Below, in pieces: positions 19,701-25,261 of a DNA stretch of 28,776 bases. The stretch's first letter is position 1. Every line of letters starts with the position of its first letter. The translations under genes were made by a program, and so were the position numbers. Location: IMG/VR virus record IMGVR_UViG_3300024062_000043, positions 1 to 28,776 of that record; one strand, 5' to 3'. The notes under the pieces were generated by a model, which saw only the letters and a list, made by a program, of their open reading frames with translations, searched no databases and was not told the origin of the DNA. The stretch is from a virus.

Positions 19701-21781
19701 AATACAATAGATCCTGTATCAAATGCTTTTTTTAATGCATCAAACTCAGCAAAATTTCTATTATCAAAATACTCTTTCTTATCACCCATTGCAATATTTA
19801 AGTTCATAAGACCTTGTTGTTGTTTTTGCAAAGTCAACTTCAATTGGTTCTCACTTAATATAGCTTCTAATGGTTTTTCAGCATTCATCTGCTGATCATT
19901 AATCTTATTGATGTAATTGACAACATCGTCTACTGCTTTTTCTCTTGCAGTATTATACTCAGTATAAGGATCTGCTGCTGTCTCACCTTCTTTAACTGTA
20001 CTTTTATTATAAATAGATTGGCCTTTTCTGAATATAGCAGGCATTCCCTGAAATAATACTTGTTGGTAAGGACCAGCTAAACCACCCATAAAAAATCCAG
20101 ATGCAAATACTTCTGCCCCTTCTTTTGAAAATACATTACCTACAGCCTGCTGACCAAAAGCACCATAGGTAGATGGTGCACCTGCTAAAGGATCTCTTAA
20201 TAAAGAACTATAATATCCAATAGTAGCAGCAGATATTGCTTCCTGAGAAACTTCTTGTACACCTTCAGCCAAATTAGCTGCTGCATACTTTAACATCTGA
20301 CTACCTAATACTTTAGGAACACCTTTCCAGCCTTGAGTTTTAAATGCTAAATTTAGTTCTTGAGGTATACGTTTAAATAAATACTTTTCTGCTTTTATTG
20401 CTTTACCACCTGTTCCTCTTAAAACTCTTTGTGCTTCTTGATTTAGTTTTCTTTGCCAACCCCCAAATGCATTTTTTAATACTATTCTATTTGATGCATG
20501 TATAATTAAGAAGTTTCTCATTTGAGCTTTGAAAGCTCCTTCAGCAGCTTTTATTCTTGTATTTTTAGCTTGCTCTTCTGTAATACCTTTTCCGGCTCCA
20601 TTCTTATAATTGAAATAATTTAAACCATTCATTTCAATTTGATTAAATACCATACCTGCTTCCATTTTAGACTCAGACATTGAAGCATTAACCATTCTCA
20701 TATCTCTATAAAACGCACCAAATACATGTGTATTCTTTCCTATGTTAAGTAAATTCTTTGCTGTGTTACCTGTAGTCTTCCAGTTTTTAATAGCATGAGT
20801 TAACTCTGGTGCTACAAATTTTAATCCTGCTGAAGCAACACCTCTTGATACATTATAAAAACTTCTTGCATTCTCAATATTTTTTAGTGTTTTTACTAAA
20901 TCTCTTGATGCCTTTGCTGCTCTAGATACGTCAAAAAGATTACCTAGTTTTCTTAAGTTGTTTAGAGTGCCAGCCCCAAATGCAGCCCAGCTACTACCTC
21001 CACTTGGTAGGGTACCAGCAGCTGCAGCCGCAGCCATTATAACTTCTTCAAAGGCTACTGATGCTACAATCCCTGCAGTATAACCAAAATTAAGACCTAA
21101 GTTTCCTGCTTTACCAATAAAAGAACCATCAGTACTACCTCCTATTCTCATTGCATCTTCCATTTCATATGCGGAAGTTAAATCTGGAGAACTCAAATAA
21201 TCATCACCATCAAAGAAATCCGCAATTGATCTGTAACTTGATACAAATCCTGTACCAGCAAGATGTTGAAACTGCTCCCATCCTCTTTGCCATCCATCAT
21301 AAGCTGTCATGTTTTGATTATAGACATCATCCATATCTGCATATGGTGTAAAGCCTATATCACCAAAAGCTTCTGACTGATACTGTCTATCAAAATTTAA
21401 AGATCTAACATTTTCAAATATAGGTTTCCCTAAAGCACCCTCTTCCTTTACCATAGGAGACCCGATTGATTTTATCAGGCTATCCATTTGAGACTCATAA
21501 GTATCAGTATTCTGATTTGGTAGAGTTGAGAATGTAGGAGAAGGTAGGTCACTATTAATATTACCCATATTAATAGGTCCAAATTTATCTATATCAGTTT
21601 GATAAGCAGATATCATATTTTTATACTCATCACTGACAGCTGTTGGATCATCATCCATTATATCAGTAATAGATACATAAGGCTTAGATGAATCAATAGG
21701 ATTCAAAGCTGTAGTATCTGCTAGTATTTGATCTGTTAAGTTATTCCCTGAACTAGGTAAATTTTTGTTTACTTCTTCCAT
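7772..21781 (-). CDS. Giant virion RNA polymerase polyprotein of crAss-like type (4,669 aa)
   Basis: Single-chain DNA-dependent RNA polymerase in a multi-domain polyprotein, inferred to be packaged in the capsid and injected to transcribe early phage genes. Order seen: residues 1-220 acidic and aromatic; 227-257 and about 500-585 hydrophobic, Gly/Ala-rich segments; long helical charged region; 2020-2180 zincin-like domain with HEAFH (His2054, Glu2055, His2058) and EEYMADEF from Glu2120; about 3040-3840 polymerase region with DAQ (Asp3061), SAQKMAKK (3190-3197), R-x-P-S-Q (Arg3505) and the metal-binding DFDID (Asp3544, 3546, 3548); about 4420-4555 a NADAR/YbiA-like domain. It is much larger than the roughly 2,180-aa enzyme of Cellulophaga phage phi14:2, so other functions are fused on. 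ATG at 21781, 10 bases after the upstream stop, lacks a Shine-Dalgarno sequence. It ends in TAG, directly before the in-frame 1,915-aa gene. Polymerase assignment is strong; roles of the other parts are inference. Confidence 0.88.
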   Translation of the reverse strand: MEEVNKNLPSSGNNLTDQILADTTALNPIDSSKPYVSITDIMDDDPTAVSDEYKNMISAYQTDIDKFGPINMGNINSDLPSPTFSTLPNQNTDTYESQMDSLIKSIGSPMVKEEGALGKPIFENVRSLNFDRQYQSEAFGDIGFTPYADMDDVYNQNMTAYDGWQRGWEQFQHLAGTGFVSSYRSIADFFDGDDYLSSPDLTSAYEMEDAMRIGGSTDGSFIGKAGNLGLNFGYTAGIVASVAFEEVIMAAAAAAGTLPSGGSSWAAFGAGTLNNLRKLGNLFDVSRAAKASRDLVKTLKNIENARSFYNVSRGVASAGLKFVAPELTHAIKNWKTTGNTAKNLLNIGKNTHVFGAFYRDMRMVNASMSESKMEAGMVFNQIEMNGLNYFNYKNGAGKGITEEQAKNTRIKAAEGAFKAQMRNFLIIHASNRIVLKNAFGGWQRKLNQEAQRVLRGTGGKAIKAEKYLFKRIPQELNLAFKTQGWKGVPKVLGSQMLKYAAANLAEGVQEVSQEAISAATIGYYSSLLRDPLAGAPSTYGAFGQQAVGNVFSKEGAEVFASGFFMGGLAGPYQQVLFQGMPAIFRKGQSIYNKSTVKEGETAADPYTEYNTAREKAVDDVVNYINKINDQQMNAEKPLEAILSENQLKLTLQKQQQGLMNLNIAMGDKKEYFDNRNFAEFDALKKAFDTGSIVFLKDNLVNLNKLNDKELVDAFKGSGRSAKSLRNKISTQLERIDSFGKTVTDNLGGIFPTKYDPKQFDPGTEEFIKESFKLQAYEQTKLLYMFTNESFKNAAIRQSEIENRLETEPLIANQGATDIRLLYTKDTIEQEIKTLETEIDAYEDTTEGNKLKSKKQKKKKALEKYLKIFTDPKNLTKKGYFARNKVKTSGLDTAFKNYIEALADKSSDFVDYGKIKEALTLITDHVALQEDASAYSKSVDLLTNPKVQEQLEERATEYLEYIYKNRKTIYKRQTEAFIDSVEKTKLLNGLAEVDILMEESFAREFLQDEISLEDLLQGVNEGKLIQNGRRLNPNVIKDAESLAKAVAIIKNYIGVKVQQERKSEVSDEAVANAEILDIEETLQQAGIDVEVDEQVDSNILNEILKQQYLKYRANDKSSDPLDFSQWSATNEALKIKKAFIAIKRVWAKGYSTTVEEYGNLVERSRIPSAGDIDEEKGFQEYLDSREAIENPIIEDILKQLDLSYDIFTNRNINKKSNLKAIKGGDGVNFRVISIDVADEDQKLYKIINNNGSDLSAVQLDAISGQGVYNNARAALDQFTILEEEYSDGSTFKFDGLTLIRGQFVYDKVTGEEFRVAVNRPLGDNIQLVTPEDYGKPYADRKQKAITESELDFSERYYDEKLIVDKVPDGTAKITADNIANIYVRENAGESKESAEKRLSWIINNLTDNVYNNLVIDVKPNPNKAATQFSYGGVAQPNKYILTKGEPYNIQIRIKDELTLLEVNQKLQAVGLQPISDKNNGIIGNIANSSYIYKVGVNEFTPSTMSTDLAKNIFNVDTSKTTIEQELAKAIDSTTRKDVLVNFLNKQYASGITEITFESLKENGFSIVREDGYPDYNTDNPLTVLSDFYKAGLSSDGKGGILIYDITRDKNGESVGEPEVISNLIDDELKVLEKEAKEGLQNGLWSKMLGPNTLGYTERYQYVIKQPNGVYTLATAKTIGQDKTIISQFVTGMMDKVIELKEGNKEKNIKPSINEKGNYINGQTQQTVGQEIDVFNLENNKSIRIAMVPGFDVTINVAPFGKIRAVVEKNRSKITTTYLELSEIKASSDPLKQLNDLLKKINADLDVAGYDTVNISLNQFTTSLSLNADVQTTLESLGTKLSPRVRRNSKLNFETTSAANQASFDKDVNLSAEDNTNKILNLGDKITTNAVFTETLAFTDAEGNPIPVGEEKTATSTDGSIDLASITQSPLDQLNVKLKEIEDTTKKEVGARGLTKALRNDPVYQKLKQARDKLISNKVVTNFTAEDVQSLNDFTVWAQNNLPDSITLADINVLGSNLLKGGVRVGGFALNMNALAGNLKIGGTIYTGASNPFKYHEAFHAVYRLLLTPEEQVKLRAIARKEVRSKLRKENKSFTKELQKFKNTSEQYDNLSLKELQNLFYEEYMADEFNKFKLNPRDTNTDSVVKSWFTKLLDWIKGIFSKYTKTQLQSLYENIDSGRYAQAESVSNEFTDNYSNEIVIANAVIPYEQVQVGTSKGQLFLDSSVANNIVLTMAATFVERQQQDPKVSREDRMSEILDDFEWLYSVDNPSNQSNMNDGERSKLLQKITDSFIYSNSYEDLTESPYYKAAFDVLDTIDFQKAEEVEEADSLEQDQGLRNVTQYGKEAYLNGSFSSLSSYFRKYLATITRAESDIFGNTTITRKDNREEKLIVPINVYNTYNGIMKAMEGRTEPMEIVQSLALFSTSNPDTKAAVNKIFTDLGITMGESVSDMVLPTKIKNSILFNQLKAFSNFKVEWLFQKTDNNGSLITFSAAERDDANTQLSLWSQAYTSLLQEWKIKPKERNSAVKSVSSLRQVLLSGKKFNDQKLDDSSKNAAKQIFDNTGISLSPQYIKFSILKSNGTNEKHPDQELLLSLNTNAEPITAEQLYFISEIIKSKETAHELYSDEKGAAGRLKSMAVNNAIFDESIGLSVFKNVNGDLVNAHQKPTYHLKRIKELNYPAKLQELSEKEYLSNNYLLNNDKFKAMSDANMLSVQRVSGVAEVKTLDRDVDYDQYISGVLNTTEYGSFTAGQFMANLINNYTLDFNPKTNKLKKSVVVNQETGLVEQIATSPIQIRILESSNTNDMTTLPVTIAVSGKNADITDTIIDASFDFVKNEYDRIVREQGENRTKDSYKGYDDRKLSFVNNSDLISEELRKSLEVSAQQKVGETLEKHLTFKEALKNNELSEKQFKDQLRNNLEIKYKRFKSLYDTLKIDNKISNEIKSGIVQDRTGVDRANAVAAAEKLNLRKDLDYNLRQIFFNDYINTKSINELLLGDQALILKDSVDKIKRAKGQNAAFDNVYTNMVDTNLGVDTMTENISVLTFDDPILNSWFTGQGIERADAQVYLTTKAFRNFWFGLGKLTKSQADVITKIERGERITSSDIFDEGGLIQTDGMLNSKKFVHFDGEQFIKMSAFVLSPSFTSIDTGKKDNDGNVIWEENPLRPELHKLREDLETIQRNTGNVAIATPVSAQKMAKKNVQLLDESISEPSSIISAKDFGLQVVNPSNKNSVTEVSQIKLLATNEQEDSQQVNIPGYPALTNIKKVKAFYNDALKKRVVLKFKNKRNLVFTFDGVMSEFNVSKERNNLTPDLASFLSYAINSLKASKSSSNVIEFFSIDPVSGQPKFDFNNPLAIAKAEQLFLSYFTKGVFQEKIPGHGLALVSDFGNNIYRRVFSVEEIKDEAGNSKFLPLRHEVIRESDAVRMKALDVKQFSMAELAQKQIPKEGIVVIDRLRYGLQEFDDKGRSTKQRYSESMMPAHFKDVFEKVAEKGGAIPEMIAKMFAVRIPSQDNHSTMNIKLVDFMPVYYGSSAMFAAELVEVSGADFDIDKVYTQILEYYYSKEEKKFFQYGATQGRQYKDYVEYINTKVKQDTIYAEALKSFKVQGSRLEDSYDDNFIIDQMFTDDALKAVTRLGLPVTKAQYQKYKEEYGEPYEAPINNAVLNMRYALMGNEAVQDISYTPATLDAVKEAYASLEKFAPGYTQSMNGSEVDVDDINGKVISFINNKGAAIGRAVSPNLAISLLSEYKIKLPGELQFSILNKPYTGFDTATTTEGKRKQDTISAIITMLTDNSKENFMSKLGMHKQAVPRAVTMVALGIPLSDAILILNSKIARDLFEQASNKIQKFDAGFKGLVNQELAFKQGQIKDGKILGIDLSTGIKTREDLGGLVEGGGSFKQELELLEILSTVNTINEFIGNMNSLTGISGSAGLGKNFADIASIKKDLQKIGAIEKIGENPVIDISRILENSFVKQNLDIFNEITNELLPQVFLTATPVFNELYEKLEKSFAVDAITFNEETEQKIRRDMLSYFTIKAYMHNNANTQDKDAGTLSNKLIYPMVDAQNIYDSIRRLNAADNDNFFLKSFVTQLPVNAESNKTGINILAANTWRNLNKLQKIDLQTSFAKLYGNPATRKDASTIVNYIMVKDGLQLSKDSLLEAISPFVMDSYLQQIETAKESLLNDKDYKDAFGLTKDELFNEFENGYLSSNVGMFNLTFKEVRTDVDGSSDTQTSIKGKTALSKDGVLTLSAPKNSQVDGAFVFENQPKYLRYYTETDTGFGVERSNKLFLLREDQEKSTSFMYDEVPFMGSNYQNAIGFMFGARDTYATVRNNISNKTDIIGNIEDMLGIDQVIDSLDIENLNLDRSKSISARALRTESANVSATEDSVEFQIDSAAVPVNIAQVNADTLLESLTTPTEQTSKVEISSNAKGLAAALTNPTELAKSKGNLAESYPITFNGKNYKDVEAAYQALKDKSEARTKPTKENSNNYRLMVDLISAKLEQHPRLISSITEKGGVDWISSSTHQPTKQNTVWETGGQDWFIESLADAYRSTQPATQSREQANIKTETEGILSAENNMPELTSKQNEQLDLFDAALEDKYPLITVFYNETINAPYIADEFTEMRKNLADNNIVSLKDLTALYENETLSYEGKTEEEKIKNFLEEIKRCNL
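8117..8524 (-). other. NADAR/YbiA-like domain in the C-terminus of the polymerase polyprotein
   Basis: Residues about 4420-4555. By eye this follows E. coli YbiA along its length: a P-I-x-x-x-G-K strand, then VEAAYQALK (Glu4464) against YbiA SEHYFQAQK, then LMVDLISAKLEQHPRL against VMRKALRAKFEQHAEL, then VWETGG (Trp4532) against YWGDGG, and a final helix. NADAR proteins act on ADP-ribose-linked substrates, including removal of ADP-ribose from guanine in nucleic acids. The alignment is from memory and needs a profile search. Confidence 0.65.
10262..12664 (-). other. RNA polymerase catalytic region (two putative double-psi beta-barrel halves)
   Basis: Residues about 3040-3840. The beta'-like half holds Arg3505-x-Pro3507-Ser-Gln and DFDID at 3544-3548 (bases 11138-11152); E. 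coli beta' has Arg425 and Asp460/462/464 with nearly the same spacing. The earlier segment with DAQ (3061) and lysine-rich SAQKMAKK (3190-3197) is my candidate for the beta-like half. After DFDID comes a conserved-looking helical stretch with TDNSKENF (around residue 3780). Confidence 0.8.
15242..15724 (-). other. Zincin-like metallopeptidase domain (HEAFH) in the polymerase polyprotein
   Basis: Residues about 2020-2180. HEAFH (bases 15608-15622) supplies two histidine ligands and the catalytic Glu2055. EEYMADEF at Glu2120-Glu2121 is a plausible third ligand 62 residues after His2058. It is followed by an amphipathic stretch (WFTKLLDWIKGIF) and a short helix-G-R-Y motif. Metallopeptidase domains are known in phage polyvalent proteins. 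Possible roles are self-processing of the giant chain or attack on a host target. Confidence 0.65.
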
Positions 21782-21791
21782 GTTGATTTAC

Positions 21792-24700
21792 TTATTCGTT
21801 TGTTTTGCTATTAATTTTAGCAAAGTCTAATGCTTGTTGATATTGGCGTTCATATTCTGCTTCTGACAAACCTGGGTTGTTAGTCTTAAATCCTTCTATC
21901 CATTTTACTTTAGAAAGATCTTTAGCTCTCATATCATACATTTTAAGATTATTGTTACTATTGGTTAACTCAAGCACTTGTTTAATATTATTATATTTTT
22001 CATTAAGACCTACAGTATAATTCTCTCCTGGATCATAAATAATATTTTGAACAATTTGTTTAGTTTTATATTGCTTTGCTGAATTATTAGATGTAGGGTC
22101 ATAGGTATTAACATTCATTGTTACTTGAATCTTACCGGGAACAATCTCTTTAAATATAACATTACCCGGAGAAAATATTTGACCTGGTATTGAATACTTA
22201 AATGTTCCGTTTTCACTTAAATCTAATCTTTTTTTAATGTTTGAACCCTCAGCACTTTTTGCATAGCTGCCCGGACTAATATCTTTATCTCTTGGAAATA
22301 AAAACACAAACCCTTCTTTATTCATTTTTTTTGCTATTATATACTGATCAGCATTAAGAGGAGAAGCACCACCATCAGGGTCTAAAGCTTCTATAAATTT
22401 TTGGTCTATTTCAGATATTTTATATCCTGCCATAGGAGTTGAAATTTTTTTACCTTCATCATCAAATCTATCTGGACCAATATTTTGAAAGTATTCTATT
22501 TTATATTTTGAATCTACATCTCCTCCTTTTAGTACTAATTCATTAAATAAAATTCTTCCTGCTATAGCTTCATTACTAGTTACATCTGGAGCTAAAATAT
22601 TAATATCAGTTATATCTTCTATTGTATTTGGCAATTCCATAATTACCCCACCTATTTGAGTTGGATCTGCATAAGTTTGTCTAAACTGATTGATCATTGT
22701 ATTTGTTACTCTTTCTGCATCAGAATTTGGTAAAGGGGTGCCATTGGTATAAACGCTTTCTGTTTGTGTAAAACCCATGTTAGTTCCAGGAAGACCTAAT
22801 ACTTGTCTTTGTATTTGCAAATATGTTTTATAGTCTTGAGACCCAAAATTTTTCTGCATCTGTGTGACAAGCTTATCATATATATACGCAGACTTACCTT
22901 TAATAGCATCTTCATCTGGTTTATTCACTATCACTGGAACAGGCATTGTTCCTGTCGAAGCCTTCACAGGAAGTAATGTCACTTGTTTGTCATACCAATC
23001 TGGATTACTATCCCCATCACTTGTTTGACCAAAGCCTTCTCCATCAAAGTTTTCTATTTCCCCTTTAAGAGCCATATCTCTGAATTTTTTCATGTACTCA
23101 TTTCTAGGCATGACTCTCTTAATACCATTATCAATTACATATGGTGTTGGATAGTTTAATTCAGTAATCATTTTTTTAAAATCCTTATCCGTTTCTTGAA
23201 TGGCTGCTGATGCTGCTGTAGCATTATTATAAAATGCTTCACCATTTTTTACAACCATTTGATTAAAAAGCTTTTCATCCTCAAAGTATCCTTGTTGAGA
23301 TGGATTTGTAGGATCAGAGTTATAAAGTTTATTTTGAATTAGTCTGTAATCAGTTTGATTATCATCATCTGTATTTCTAACTCCATCATCTCCTATTAAC
23401 CAGTTGGGATGTTGTTGATATACATTCTCTTCATTGTCTGGTGAAAAATAATCAGTCATTTCTGTGAATATTCTGTCTATAGCAGCATAGTTTTGTAACT
23501 TGTCTGAATCTTCTTCTTGCTGAGTCTTTGGGTTATAAACTTTTTGTTTAGTAGCTAAAAATTCTTTAAGTCTTTTAGAATTCATTTGCTCCATAACAGG
23601 CTCATCTACTGTTCCTGTATTAATAGTATAAGTTTCAGCGCCAGGATATCTTGCAGCAAACATATCTACAATAAGATCATTCTTGCGTGACATCATCTGC
23701 TTTTGCTTAGTAGCTATTGCATTTTCATTTTCATTTATATAATTATCTTTTATTATTTCACCATCATCATCAAGTTGAAATATAGAGGAAGTTGTATTAC
23801 CATATGTAGTTGTTGATCTAGATCTATTTCTTTCTGTTTTACTACTGTTATCACCCTTATTGGCTTTTTCAATTGCACCTTTTAATTGTTCTAAAGCTAC
23901 ATCTTCTTCATACTGTTGTTGACTTAATTTAAATGACTCTTCATAGTCTTGTTTAGATTGTTCACTGTCAAAGTAAGCTCTTGTTTTAATTTCATTTAAT
24001 GTATATCGGTGTTTTAGCTCATCTTGCTTTAATTGATTTACTTCTAATTCAGTACTAGAGTCTAAATATGAATACTGGCGTGCAGCTTCCATAGTATCTT
24101 GCATCATATATTGTTGGCCTAACATTGCGTATGCCTTACTCAGTGATGCGGTATTATCAACATCATTCATTGCTAAAAACTCTGATCCTTGTAACTTTCT
24201 GTCTAAGTCTGCTTGTAATTGTTCTACTGCTGATTTATTATTTTCAAGTATAGTTTTTTCTGCAGGTAATAAACCTGAACCTCCTCTTACAGATTCCCAA
24301 GTAACCGTGGCATTTCGTCTTTTGTCTATATCTTTTTTTAGATCCTCTTGTTGGTTAAAGTTAATCTCTTCTAATACTTTAAGTTGTTCACTAGCCCAAA
24401 GTTGTAAGCCTTCTTGTTTTGATTGAACACCTCCTGCTTCTAATGCATTATTAGCAAATCTCATGCTTTCTACATATGTTCTTGTATCATACCATTGTCT
24501 TACTCTAGGATCATCTAGTAGATCTGTCATAATCATATTCCTTGCTAGACCTTCTATAAGTTTACCATTCTTATCAGTGATTAAAAAATTACCAGCACCT
24601 TTTCCATCTTTATCTCCAAAACTTGGATACTCAACCGTCATTGTGAGACCCTTCTCTTTTAAATAATCTTTAGCTGTTCTTACTAAATCAGCATCTTCAA

Positions 24701-25202
24701 CAAACTTAGGTAAAGCCATACCTAAAGTTGCAGCTCTATCTGCCTCTTGAAACTCTTGCATTCTAAATTGCATTGCTTCCATAGCAATAGGGTTAAACTT
24801 TTGACGTACTTCAAAGTCTGCACTATTAGCCAGTTGGCTAGCATATCTTAATTGATCTTTATAAGTAGAAGTATATACTATATCTTTTACAACACGCTCA
24901 TCTTCAAAAAAAGGAGCAAACACCCCTTTAGCTGCATTTACGTTTTGTTGTATGGAAAAATCTAATCCAGATATCTTTTGTAATTTTGGAGTTAGATCTT
25001 CTATAAACTGTTTTTGAAACTGTCTATTTTCTTCTTGACTTAAATCAGAATACATTCTGCTATATGTATCATTAGCAGCCTCCCAACCAGATAAATATTT
25101 ACTTTCTCTTGCATCCAATGTTGCAGAGAGAAACTTATAATCAGGTGTAAATGATTTAATCTCTGGGTAAAAATTCTTTTCTCCTTTTAAAAATGTAGCC
25201 AT
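21792..25202 (-). CDS. Putative virion internal (cargo) protein, coiled-coil rich (1,136 aa)
   Basis: Not recognised by a named domain. Position and character suggest an internal virion protein that accompanies the giant polymerase. The first 120 residues resemble N-termini I associate with crAss-like giant-gene neighbours (YLSGWEAANDTY, then IEDLTPKLQKISGLDFS and a following Asn-rich stretch). Residues about 270-460 are long, Gln/Glu/Lys-rich helices likely to form coiled coils, ending in a Ser/Thr/Arg-rich linker (NRSRSTTTYGNTTSS). The second half is mixed alpha/beta with Asp/Asn-rich loops; the C-terminus is again helical and polar. No signal peptide, membrane segment or catalytic motif is visible. 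The ATG at 25202 has no Shine-Dalgarno sequence and follows a 59-base gap with a hairpin; its TAA lies 10 bases before the polymerase gene, so the two are probably cotranscribed. Confidence 0.72.
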   Translation of the reverse strand: MATFLKGEKNFYPEIKSFTPDYKFLSATLDARESKYLSGWEAANDTYSRMYSDLSQEENRQFQKQFIEDLTPKLQKISGLDFSIQQNVNAAKGVFAPFFEDERVVKDIVYTSTYKDQLRYASQLANSADFEVRQKFNPIAMEAMQFRMQEFQEADRAATLGMALPKFVEDADLVRTAKDYLKEKGLTMTVEYPSFGDKDGKGAGNFLITDKNGKLIEGLARNMIMTDLLDDPRVRQWYDTRTYVESMRFANNALEAGGVQSKQEGLQLWASEQLKVLEEINFNQQEDLKKDIDKRRNATVTWESVRGGSGLLPAEKTILENNKSAVEQLQADLDRKLQGSEFLAMNDVDNTASLSKAYAMLGQQYMMQDTMEAARQYSYLDSSTELEVNQLKQDELKHRYTLNEIKTRAYFDSEQSKQDYEESFKLSQQQYEEDVALEQLKGAIEKANKGDNSSKTERNRSRSTTTYGNTTSSIFQLDDDGEIIKDNYINENENAIATKQKQMMSRKNDLIVDMFAARYPGAETYTINTGTVDEPVMEQMNSKRLKEFLATKQKVYNPKTQQEEDSDKLQNYAAIDRIFTEMTDYFSPDNEENVYQQHPNWLIGDDGVRNTDDDNQTDYRLIQNKLYNSDPTNPSQQGYFEDEKLFNQMVVKNGEAFYNNATAASAAIQETDKDFKKMITELNYPTPYVIDNGIKRVMPRNEYMKKFRDMALKGEIENFDGEGFGQTSDGDSNPDWYDKQVTLLPVKASTGTMPVPVIVNKPDEDAIKGKSAYIYDKLVTQMQKNFGSQDYKTYLQIQRQVLGLPGTNMGFTQTESVYTNGTPLPNSDAERVTNTMINQFRQTYADPTQIGGVIMELPNTIEDITDINILAPDVTSNEAIAGRILFNELVLKGGDVDSKYKIEYFQNIGPDRFDDEGKKISTPMAGYKISEIDQKFIEALDPDGGASPLNADQYIIAKKMNKEGFVFLFPRDKDISPGSYAKSAEGSNIKKRLDLSENGTFKYSIPGQIFSPGNVIFKEIVPGKIQVTMNVNTYDPTSNNSAKQYKTKQIVQNIIYDPGENYTVGLNEKYNNIKQVLELTNSNNNLKMYDMRAKDLSKVKWIEGFKTNNPGLSEAEYERQYQQALDFAKINSKTNE

Positions 25203-25261
25203 AATTCAAATTTACTATAATTTATAAGGTTTACCTACCAAAATAAATAAACCTTTAATGT
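25203..25261 (-). other. Intergenic hairpin between the 949-aa and 1,136-aa genes
   Basis: The 59-base gap contains an 8-bp inverted repeat, AAGGTTTA at 25226-25233 and TAAACCTT at 25248-25255, with a 14-base loop. On the leftward transcript it ends about 24 nucleotides before the ATG of the 1,136-aa gene. No T-run follows, so it is not a typical terminator; an RNA-processing site, operator or attenuator is possible. Confidence 0.4.

Noticed and set aside
21194-21220. FFDGDDY (residues 189-195) of the 4,669-aa protein as an RNA polymerase metal site
   Set aside because: It resembles DFDGD but lacks the first Asp spacing, has no R-x-P motif upstream and lies in the acidic N-terminal tail, far from the polymerase region.
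21782-21791. Frameshift fusion between the 1,136-aa and 4,669-aa genes
   Set aside because: The 4,669-aa gene has its own ATG, the frames differ and no slippery sequence is evident at the junction.
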